A stretch of DNA of 64,000 bases, from contig NMRA01000352.1 of NCBI GenBank assembly GCA_002633005.1, positions 402,356 to 466,355 on the forward strand, given 5' to 3'. Shown piece by piece: positions 11,101 through 23,100 of this stretch. Below the pieces are notes generated by a model. That model made no database searches, was not told the origin of the DNA, and worked only from the letters and a program-made list of their open reading frames with translations. The translations under genes were made by a program, and so were the position numbers. The first letter of the stretch is position 1. The number at the start of each line of letters is the position of its first letter. Source of the DNA: Phoronis australis. Taxonomy: Eukaryota > Phoronida > Phoronidae.

Positions 11101-14100
11101 TGAGGACCTTTGAAGATAAAATTGCCACTAGGAGGCACAACGGTAGTTGAATTCATCCGAAAGATCGCTCATGCCGTCCCGCCCATGACAGGAACATATG
11201 TGCAAAATTTTATGAACGTACGTCAAAGCGTTTCAGAGACAGAGCAGCGGACGTTGGATGGACAGAGATGACCTCATATATAAATATGTGGGCGTATAAA
11301 AAGAAAGCCATGCATTCACTACCGTTAGCCCATGGTCATCTTAGATATGACCGTACAAAAAACTTTTAATGAAGCAGGCACCCTATTTTCTGATTATACA
11401 GTAAACTTTCTTCAAATTCAAACAAAAATAACTATCTAAAGTCCTTCCCAAATGGACAGTATATGTGTATCAATTTACTCTTCTCCGTCCAGCGTCCAAG
11501 TGAAAAGTTATCTCAGAAACTACCAATGGTCAATGCACTGGTTTGAGAGGAAGCATTTTTGTGACAGAGTTAGCCATCGTTTGAATGAAATTGATGAACC
11601 AAACTTCCACGCTAAAATGCATCCATATTACAAAGAAGAAAGAAAATACAGTCACATCAATTCATGATACTGAAGGCTAATAGTTTATAAAAACGTGGAT
11701 ATTTTAAATTTGGGTTAAACATTTGAGACAGAGGGTGTGCTTCATTACAAAAAAAAAAACAGCAGTTGATCCTGCTTCTATATCATGTGCAGGGCTTGGA
11801 ATGACCAATGACTAAAATAGGAAAATTTTCCAGGTGATGTATCGTTTCACAAATAAACAGGCTTGTGTGATAGAGGTATTTTTTGTGTTGTAAAGTTATC
11901 AGAAGTAAATGTTTAGCATGAATAAAGTAAAAATAATCATTATGATAAAAAGAGAAGAAACGAGGAAACTGGAAATCAAATAAAAACCAAATCACGTCAG
12001 CCACTAACTTTGTCCGATAACACCTGAACAGTCAGTCATTTACCTTTCTTCACTTCTTTGCTACAAATGTCAATGAATGGCTTTAACACAGACATTGGTA
12101 TACTCATGTTGACATGTGGGTAGGTGGCACCGGCAGTCGTGTCCCTATCATAAAAATAAATAAGTATGACACTGCATGCATCAACCTTGAATAATCCTCA
12201 TTCGTAAAATTAATTAAACTAAAAGTACCCAATCTTTATTCAGTTAGGGCCAATATGATTCAAGCTCGGTCAATATTATTCAAGCTCGGACAATACTATT
12301 CAAGCATTGTCAATATTATCCAAGTTTGGCCACTATTATTCAAGTTTGGCTAATATTATTCAAGCTCGGCCAATATTACTCAAGCTCGACCAATATCATT
12401 CAAGCTTGGCCAATACTGTTCAAGCTCGGCCAATATTGTTCAAGCTCGGCCAATATTGTTCAAGCTCAGCCAATATCATTTGAGCTCTGAAAGCATCATT
12501 CAAGCTAGGCCAATATTATTCAAGCTAAGTCAATATTATTCAAGCTCGACCAATCCTGTTCAAGCTCAGAAATTTTATTCAAGCTTGCTCTATATTACTC
12601 AAGCTCAGCCAATGTTATTCAAGATCAGCCAATATCATTCAAGCTTTTTTTGGGCCTGCCTTATTCAAAATTCCACACTAAGCTCGAATAACCTTGCTGG
12701 CAATATGGCAGACGTATTTATTTTAGAGCACTTGTCGTGCTCCGCAAGACCTAGGTTGTCATGCCGAACAGACAATAGGAAACCAGATTTAGTTTTCTAG
12801 CTCACAAGTCAGATTTAAGGAATCATAATTGGAATTTAAAGGTGCGACCGTGGAATCACTTTCATCCCCTGTAATATTTTATGAAACAAGAGCATTGATA
12901 TGCACCCACCGAGTCCATCACATACAGCGTAGATACAAAAGATGATCATTATTTTAAGCCTATTTCCCACAAATGGTGCAATGCTAGAAATCTTAATAGC
13001 CTCTAGGAAGTGCAAAGCAAGTCGGAAATGCTCTCCTGAATAGGAGCACACCGGTCACCTTTCATAATGATACTTCATGAAGTTTGGAGGATAAGGAGGT
13101 AGACCGCAAAAGGACGCAAAACAACAGAAAGGCCACTAGGAGGTGCAACGTAAAATGGATCTGAAACACAGCCCATGCTGTTGTACACTTTGATAGTTAC
13201 TTATTTACCAAATTCCACGAGCATCCATCAAGGAACTTGGTAGATATCGAGACAAACAGAAGATCAGAATTGTCACTAGGCAAAAGCAAAATCTTTGAGT
13301 ATTTCAAAATTGAAAATACTTATTTTACAATAATCTAAAATTTGAAGATTTTCGTAACAGATGGACCCCTATGATACTTTTACTTTAAGGCAGTTCATTT
13401 CTGAGTTGTAAATGACCCCCACCACAAGTGTGCATATACGTATGTATGTGATTCATGAATATTTTGCAAAGGAATGTGAGTGCACAACGTTAATCAGATC
13501 CATCTGGCTACAAGTTTAAGTGACCAAACACAGAAAAAAAATACCACTAGGGGGTTTTACAGTAGTCATAGCCCTCTGAAAATCACCGTCAGCCGTCCTC
13601 TTCCTGGTATGAGCGTTGTGTATCAAGATTTATAATCACCTTTAGTGGTTTGGCTGATGGAGAGGCGAATGTAAAAAAGCGACTCGAAAACAGTAAAACA
13701 GCCACTAGGTGGCGCAGAATACGTCATCTCCTTAACAAATACCTATTTGCCAAATTTCAGGAAAATTCACCCAGAAACTTCAAAGATAAAAAAGTTACCA
13801 CTGGAGGGTACACCGGCAGTCAGATCCGTCCCAAAATTCACTCATGCCGTCCCAACCTTTCACAAACATGCATCAAGGGGATTTGGAGTTACAGTAGCAG
13901 GCGACAGTCAGCTAGACAGGGACGGTGTTAAAATGCACCCACATAACAAGTGGAAGCACATAAAATGAAAAAAATTCACCCATCTGCCACATTGTCTCCT
14001 AATTAGCGAGATTTCACCCTACTGTGTTTCAAGATGTAGTGAATACAGAACTAGTTATTGTCTACATGTAGGCTAAAACAGAGATTAGTATTCGTTGAAG

Positions 14101-17100
14101 AGTACCTTAAGGCTAAAGGGATTTCAAATTACTCAACCACAGCCATCATTAGTGTTAATTAGACACAAACTACAAATTGCGCAGCATGAAATTTCCAGAA
14201 TCTCTAGCCCTCCAGGACGCAACAGGTTAATGAACGGAGATGAGTTCATTTCAAAATAAAGAATCATCAAGGATAGTGACCTATCTGTTGAAGAAACTTA
14301 GATTTATGAAACTGATGCGTTTTTTTGGGGTAACAATTGCCACAAAATTAAAGAATCTTTCTATTCTGTTTGTTTTAGATGAATTCATACTTCTCAGCAT
14401 TAAACCTACAACTGAGTGATGACATGGTGATGACAGCTATCAAGTTATACTGAACTGTTGATAGTATAGATATTACCTTTGGACATCCCACTTTACACAA
14501 ACGCCAGTGTCAAATTTACTTAAATTTGTGATCCTTGTAAAAACAAGTTATGTAATCAGGCACTTAACACTTCTTGTTTTCTATTATTATGCTGTTGCCA
14601 AAATGGAGTGAGAGTTAATTTTGGTTTAATAATTGCTTCATCCTTATTTCATCTTACTTTGAAGTTGGCTATTTTTGACCCGCTGTATGTTAACAGCAAG
14701 CCTCATCAACCTCCTCCCTAAAGAGTACATTTTGTACATTCAAGAAAATGGCGATACTTGCGAACTGTCCCATCAACTAAAACTTACATGGTGTTACACA
14801 CTAACATTCCAACAACACTTCCTTTTTCATCCACCAAAGGGCCTCCACTCATTCCAGCATGGACAGCACAGCTACTCTTCAAACAACAAATGCCACAAAA
14901 TAGAATTCTAGCAACAAATTTGCACAATAAGCACTTAACATTTAACAACAATACTAAATAAGAAATCAGACCGAATGGCAATCTTCAGCCATACAACAGA
15001 TATAGTAAACTGTGCCTTCGTATTTAACACAAAGATTCTTTATGCATTTGGATTTTTCCAGATTGTTTTAGATCTGGGCAAAACGCACCTTTGTCAAAAC
15101 ACAGAGCAAGACAGAGTAACCGACACAGTAATGATGCACTCTGGAGTTTCACTGTTAATCTGCATAATGCAGAAATTCAGCAAATCTTCAGGTACATTTC
15201 TCCTACTTTTGTGACGACAAAAGCAAAATTCATCATTACACACAGAGACAAGGGGAAAGTCTAATGATAGCTTACACAATAACATTAAACATCTCTTCTA
15301 ACTGACCGTTGACTGTTGCAATCATTGAACATACTTATGAAAGTGAGGTTTTTTGTTTAGCTGTTATAACTGTCACAAAATTGATGAATTCCTCCACAGG
15401 CTCTGGTTTTCTTATTTGGGCATGCAAAATTTGTTGAACACACAGCAATGTTCATGATTAATAACTTTCAACGATATTCGCTCAAGCTCTTAGCATCTTT
15501 TATGGTTGTTAGCAGCGCAACAATGAAGCAGAGGGTCAAGAAACACAACAAGACTAATCATGAACAAAGGCTAATGATGGGACTCCCTTCCTATGACGAT
15601 TGTCTTATCTTTCACTCCCCGGAGTTTCTTACCACAACACAGTTCTTGTCTCATAATCAGACATAAGGCAAAGAGAGAGAGAACCCGAGCAGATATCGTT
15701 GAAAATAATAAACACTGTTGTGTGTTCAACAAATTCTGTCGACAAGAAGGGAATAATGCTGTCAAATTATTCAGATTTGGGTATGCATGCACAAATGAAT
15801 GAATACAGCGGTAATTGGCTTTATTCTTCGGTAATAAAATGACTAAGAACAGGACTGGGAAGTGTAATAGTTACCTGAACCATCACTGGCCAGTGCTCGT
15901 CACTCGGACATCGTACTTTACTAACATGACCACTTGTTACACTTGCTCCTAGTCGCTTACTTTCGTCGAACAATGAGAAACCAACAGCATAAACTCTGTC
16001 ACCTTCAAACAAGAAGAAACTCATTGATGAGTCAAATATCAGGTGAATTTCATGAGACACAATCGAGTACTTACAATAAATTCAACAGATTTTCCACTAT
16101 CAGTGTCTGCGGTCATCCTCATAATGATGGTCACGTGACAGAGTTCCTGCCTCATTTGGGCCACGCAATACGATCTCAAAAGAGGGTACAGATCTACTTC
16201 ATAGTTAATGACGCTGTCGCCCACATTCCCAGCTAATACCTGTATACGGCATATATTACATTGGTTTACATGACCCATGGCATGCGCGCACCTAGGCAAT
16301 GACCATCGCCTCTGTTGGCCCGAACCAGAGGCGATGTAGAGGCTATAGGCGCTCTGTACGCCGGAAGCTTTTCGGCGAATTATGCCACGTTGTTATAAAT
16401 ACCTTTTGCGCATAGAGGAACACCTTAGGAGGTTGTCGATGTGTTTAAGTCCTTCCAACTCGAACAAATACTCCCGTTATGAAACTTTTTCTTCGATCAG
16501 TCCCTATTTCAGTTCCCAAAATCGTGAAATCAAAATTTTTGTACTGCGCACGCTCCAACTTTTACCGCGGTGATGTGACTTCATAACCTCAATAATTTTT
16601 ATATAGGCCAAAGGTGAGCCATTGCGGTCTTGTCAGTCAAATGTTCGTTTCCAAAATGCCACCACTTATACTTGTCTTTAATTGGCGTTACTTGAAACTT
16701 TTTGTATTTCAATGAATTATTGTTTGTATTTGATAAAAATAAATGCTGTTGATATGACATTTAAAAGTCTTTGTGCACATATTTGACATTTTAATGATTA
16801 ACAACACGGCTAATGCACGGCTGGTTCCCGGCAGCACGTACGCAAAGCGCGGGAACTTCAGCTTTCAAAGTTCGCCGGTAGGATCGCAACTTCTGACCTT
16901 CGGCCTGGTTAAAAAAAATGAAAATTTTGATTTCACGATTTTGGGAACTGAAATAGGAACTGCTCGAAGAAAAAGTTTCATAACGGGAGTATTTGTTCGA
17001 GTTGGAAGGACTTAAACACATCGACAACCTCCTAAGGTGTTCGTCTATGCGCAAAAGGTAGTTATAACAACGTGACTTTGATGGTTTAGTCAGTGCGAGG

Positions 17101-20100
17101 CATAATTCGCCGAAAAGCTTCCGGCGTACAGAGCGCCTATAGCCTCTACATCGCCTCTGGTTCGGGCCAACAGAGGCGATGGTCATTGCCTAGCGCGCAC
17201 CCAGCCTTTAAAATTGGGGGAGCTCAAATTTCTGACGATGTGGACCTTTGCTAACAAAAAAAGCATGAGGGCTTAAAAAACAGAGTACCCACTTTGACAG
17301 CTTTGAAATGCACGTTTGTGCTCTTTAGTGGACTTTTGTCTCGTTTTCTCAGACTTTTTGTTTCTCTGAGGCAGACCTTTTTGCCCACTTCGCCAAATGG
17401 GGGGCTCATTCCAGCCCCCAGAGCCCACCCAGGGTGCGCACATGCATGGGGACTTCACCACGTGACTGCATGTCCACCTAACAATTATTCTGAAAATGAT
17501 CACCATTGAAGCCTCCCCTACTCAAAATAACTCAACAAATTTTGAGCCATTAAGATCATTCAGACAAGCGCCCTTATTAAAATGCTCCGTTAGGCATACA
17601 AGTCAGACCTCCCCATTGTGTTGTACTCATCACAAAAATTCAATGGTGTTGCCTAATCCCCAACCAAAAAAGCCAAGTCATAAAACTTCAGATGCTATGC
17701 AATGCAGCTATTGAAAGGGCAACAGGTGTAATACAGTCAACATGACGATTTAGAACCTAATGAAACACTGGCAGTTGGAAACATGTGTTTCATGAAACTC
17801 ACTTGATATAAGAAGAAGATAAATTTACAATGAGTAGCCTAATCAATTTCTATTATGGAACTGAAACAATTTAACCATGTTTTGCACGGGTAAAATCAGG
17901 CCTTTATCCAGGATTTCAAAAATAGGGTGTCCAAAATGGGGTTCCTAATATTCCAGGGCGTCCATAATTCCGACGCGTAACCCCCCACCCCCAGCAGTCC
18001 CCCCAAACACACAGATTTTTTTACAAAAAAAAATGCATAGACCAACTTGAAGGTTTTTACATCTAAGTTTACAAAACAGCCTTCTGTAGTGGGCATGTTA
18101 ATAAAAAAATTGGTGTAGACCAAGACTTTTACAATGCTATCAACCAAGTGTGAGCATAGCAACATTGTATATACTTTCCTATACATTGTATATTTGTTCC
18201 TGCTTTGAAAAAAAGAGTCCCCACTGAGCCTTCAGATGCTTCCTAGTAATCATTACAATGTGTGTGTCCAAACTTGAAAGGTTCCTATTGACAATGGGCG
18301 TTCAAATGATACATTGGGCGTCCTTGCCAGAGCGACCATATTAGTGCTAGGGCGTCCAAATGGGTGTAAATTTGGACGCCCATGACGTAGGCTGCACAAA
18401 GGCCTGGGTAAAATGACCTTGTTTAGCATTTTCTAAAGAAAGTATGAAATAAATTTTCCTACAAGTAATGTTTAAAAAGAAAAATTATAAATCCCAACAC
18501 ACCACAAGCGGAAGCCTTATAATTCACTATGTGCAGTGGATTATCCTCCATTTTTTGGTTAACCGTTTCTCCATATTTCATAATGATGGCAGATGGTGCT
18601 CATTAGCATATCAACCCGACTACTTTGTACCCTTCCGGTGATATGTCAATCAAGAGTAGTCAGTGTGGCCCAGTAGTATGAGGGTTTGAGTCCCACTGTG
18701 GCACGCTGCTAAACCTTTGAGTCAGGTCTCTTGCTCTTCAGCTTGGTTTTATCTATATCTTAATAAAGCATACTGTAAAAAAATGATTCCAGATCATTGG
18801 TGCAATGGGACCATTTAAGGGACCTGAGCACATCTGGTGCAATTATTTTTCTATTTTATACCAGATGAAGTGTTAATTTAAAGAAAAACCTTCGTGTAAA
18901 TCCCTCGGGGACAAGTCCACAGCATCACCAAATGTCCCATCGTGCATCTGAAGCACGGCCAGGTCGATGTTGGAGGAATCAGGACTCTTGAAGAGAACGT
19001 TAGAATTTCTCCAGATCATGCCAGCGTCGGGGCAGTGGAACCCAACTGCAAAAGGTTTTCTAGGTTAGTTACATAACAAGAACTAACTTTACATGTACAA
19101 CGGGGTTAGGTCTCATTGTGCATCACTTAGGAAGTAACCTTTTAGCATTTCACTCCGGGTCTGAGCTCAGTTCAACAAGAGTAGGTTATTTACACAACTG
19201 TTAAATAAGACCCAGCATGAGAACCTCTGCATGCCAGGTCACAGACAGTGGTGTTCTTCAATGGAACTATTTTAAAGCATGCAGAGAGTGTATGGGGTCC
19301 CATAACAAAAATCCAATTATTGAAGGACTCCTTTCCTTCTTTATTCGGGAAGTTGAATTTTTACATGCTCCTAAGATTTTCTGGAAAGCAGATGGTTACA
19401 CAGCAAAGTCTTGTGACAATTTCAAAAATCACTCTAAAGCCCACGGCAATTAAACAAAATATAATAACAATAACTTTACACACATTTATACAATTCCATG
19501 GGAATGTGTATCTTGTTTTAATATGGACATGTAGGCGTATCTTTGGCAAACGCGAGTCGATTTTGACCAAAAACATACTGTTGTGGTCGACATAAGAGAA
19601 TTCAAACTTAACTATAAAAATGAAATGAGAAAAATGCAACAGTTGAAATAACTGAATGCTCAGGCACATTCCACTCACAGACAGCCAGATGGCTTATCAC
19701 TGGGGTAAACCAAACGATAAGTTGTTAATGAAAACAAACTGCTGCACACTTGTTAAGTGGCCATCTGCAGTAACCTACCCCAACTTACGTATGCAGGACT
19801 TCAGACGCTGAGTGGAATGGTAAACCATCATTTTTCTTGTGTACGCCCACTGGAATGTGTGCACTTTCAAAATATTTCTAAAATATTAATCTAACCTACC
19901 CAAGCACGTACCCTGAGGAGAGGCAAAACTCACAACATGTCGACACGTCAGAACCAGCTTGTCCGTTGCTAGGATACCAGATCCCCAACTGCTGCCAATT
20001 TTAATGATGGGAGATAGGCTGAGAACTTTACGAAAGCCAGTATCTGGAAAGTAATTTGGGCAAAGTCACACAATATATCAAAACAAGAGCAACGCGGAGC

Positions 20101-23100
20101 CTTGCAATGCGCCCACGAATGCATTGCAAATGGTGTGTGCTTTTAGGGTTATTTGTGTCATAAAAATGGCCACTAGATGGCGCAAAAATGTACAATCCAT
20201 CCGAAAATGGGAACATGTCATAGTTTCTTTAATAGAAAGCTATTCACCAACTTTCATAGAAATCTGCCACAAAACTTCAGAGAAAAAAAGGAAAACAGAA
20301 TAAAATGAAATTGCCACTAGGGGGCACAGTGTTCATTGGATCTGCCTGAAAGTCGTCATTGTCTTTTGTTAGTTTCAAATAAATACACTTACTAAATTTA
20401 ATAAAGATCCAGCAGTGGGTTTAGGAGATACAGCTATGGCCGCAAAACAAAAAAAAACTACCACTGGAGACCCCACAGTAGTCGTCATCGTCAACCATCC
20501 TCTTCACGCAAAAAACATAAACGCCAATTTTCAAAACCATCCTTAGAATGATTTGGTTGATAGAGGGGCAGACACCAAAACAGACTCGAAAACAGAAAAA
20601 ATGGCCTCCAGGTGGTGCAAAATACCTTGATTCTATCCAAAAACAGGAGGATAGCGTCATCTCACCAATAGATGCCTGTATTCAAAATTTTATGAAAATC
20701 CGATGAGGACCCTTAAAGATACAGAGGTAAACGTAAAATATAAAATTTCCGTCAGGGGACACACCAGTAGTCAGATCCGTCCGAAAGTCATCATCGTTTT
20801 TCGTCAACATCATATAAATACACTTGTTAAATTTAGTAAAGATCTTGCAAACGGTTTAAGAGATGCAGCCATGGGCGCAAAAAAAACAAAACTGCCACTA
20901 GGAGGCGCCACGGTAGCTGAAGTCCTCGGAAAATCATAGTCAGCCGTCCACTTCATAGTAAAAAGTTAACATACATGCCAATTTTCACTATAATCCTGAA
21001 AGTGATTTGCTTGATAGAGAGGTGGACGGTAAAAATGGCCACCAGGTGACGCAAACTAAGTCGAATCCATCTGAAAACGGAAAGATAGCGTCACCACACT
21101 AACAGAAGCCTGTACGCCAAAATTTTTGACAATACGTTGAGGACCTTTGAAGATACAGAGGTCAATGTAAAAAAATAAAATTGCCACCAGGGGACACACC
21201 AGTAGTCAAATCCGTCCGAAAGTCCTTGTCTTCCTTTGTCAGCATCATATAAATGCACTTAGTAAATTTAGTAAAGATCCTGCAGACGGTTTAGGAGATA
21301 CAGCCATAGGCGCAAAAAAACAAAGCTGCCACTAGGAGGCACCACAGTCGTCGAAATCGTCGGAAAATCAACATCAGCCATCCTCTTCATAGTAATAACT
21401 TACATGAAAGTTTCCACAATCATCCTTAGAGCAGTTTGGTTGATAGAGGGGTGGACGCCTAAAAACAGACTCGAAAACAGTAAAAGTGGCCAGTAAGTGG
21501 GGGAAATTATGTCGAATCTATCTGAAAACGGGAGGATAGCATCATCTCACTAACAGATGCCTACATGCCAATTTTTATGAAAATACGCTGAAGACCTTTG
21601 AAGATATGGAGGTAAGTATAACAAATAAAATTGCCACTAGGGGGCACACCGGTAGTCAGATCTGTCTGAAAGTTAGCTCATGCCGTCCCATCCATGAAAG
21701 GAATACATGTGCAAAATTTCATGAACATTCGTCTAATGGTTTTGGAGTTAGAGCAGCGGACGCCGGACGGACGCCGGACGCCGCCCGGACAGACGGAGAT
21801 GACGGCATAATGCGTCCACATAATGTGGGCTGTAGAAATTTAACAAAATTTTAATGCACAAAACTAATTATCATTCCAAGTAGCCATTTCTTTTCGACTT
21901 GGAACTGGTTAAATCTTGACAAAATTGGGACAGGCACTGTGCCACGCATGTTGTCGAAATCATGACAGCTTTATGTAGCAAGTCCATTCACAAAAAATAT
22001 TGAAATTAAACTCTGACTTAAATTTAACAAATTCTACATTATGTATGACACTTAAGGACCAGTTGATAAACCTTGTAGTTACCATTAAAGCTGCATTTTG
22101 CCTTGTTCAGTGTGCTAAAAACGAAAATCCAGGCATTTTACTCTCATAAAATGGTGTCATAATAGGCCTTGCTATCAATGTTAGGATTCTATTGCTACTA
22201 CCAACTCATGTCATATGTAACATCCACTTTTGAATTCGCAATTTTAAGGTTCCGAAAAAGATCAATTTTGGCAACAGTTTCTGTGCAAAATTGGTGAGAT
22301 AAAATCTACCACCCCAGTAGTAACTATGCCCTACAGGGTTCTTCTTTCAACAAGGCGCGACACTCCTGTAAATAGCCCATCTGACTCTGAAGACTGCCCA
22401 AAATACTGGAGACTGAACACACGAGGCTGAGGCCAATCCATTCTTTGTTCTTCCAACAGAACGGAGCAATCACCATTCCCGCCAATCCCCTGAAAGTGAA
22501 TCAAATATCAGTTTTAACTTAAATCCCCAATTTAAAGCGATATTGATGTCAAATTTGGGTTTAAAATATTGTCTTGCACTACCGATGTGTGTATTATTGG
22601 TACACAGGAAGTTTGTCCAGGCTCTATTTCATTACAACAGAAAAAGAAATGAAATAGCTCAGACCTATAAAATTGGAGTAACTTTACCAAACAGAAAAAG
22701 CAATAAGTCACTAAAAAACCATTACTATTGACATGGCTCGCCAACCCTTCCAAAACTGTGCTACAGGCAACCTTTCAGTTGCTTTTGGCAGCTGCAGAAA
22801 CCAATTGTTTCATGGCAACAACAACTTTGACGTGAGAGCTTATTTCATGACTTTCATGTTAAGTCATAAGTACAAAAGAAATCCCACTTTGATCAAAAGT
22901 TAAATGAGATTGGGTTACTTCATAAACCAATCATCAGGAATGACCAGCACCTTAGTTTGAAAAATTATGTAGGACTCTAGAAAAAATTACAAATTTGGCT
23001 AACTTTACAACAATATATAATCTCAGAAATGGCAGAAAGGGTTATTATAGAATTTTCTTATACTAGATGCTTTACAAAGGTCTCTAAAATGCTGTTACAA

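Noticed and set aside
12251-12650. Possible CRISPR array
   Set aside because: Units abut with no spacers, drift in sequence, and lie in an animal intron.
12456-12800. 114-codon plus-strand open frame rich in SSSY-like repeats
   Set aside because: It is the translation of the 20-bp tandem array; the unit is not a multiple of three, so all frames look repetitive.
16791-17186. 131-codon minus-strand open frame
   Set aside because: It lies within the inverted arms and core of the foldback element and shares its sequence with the opposite arm.
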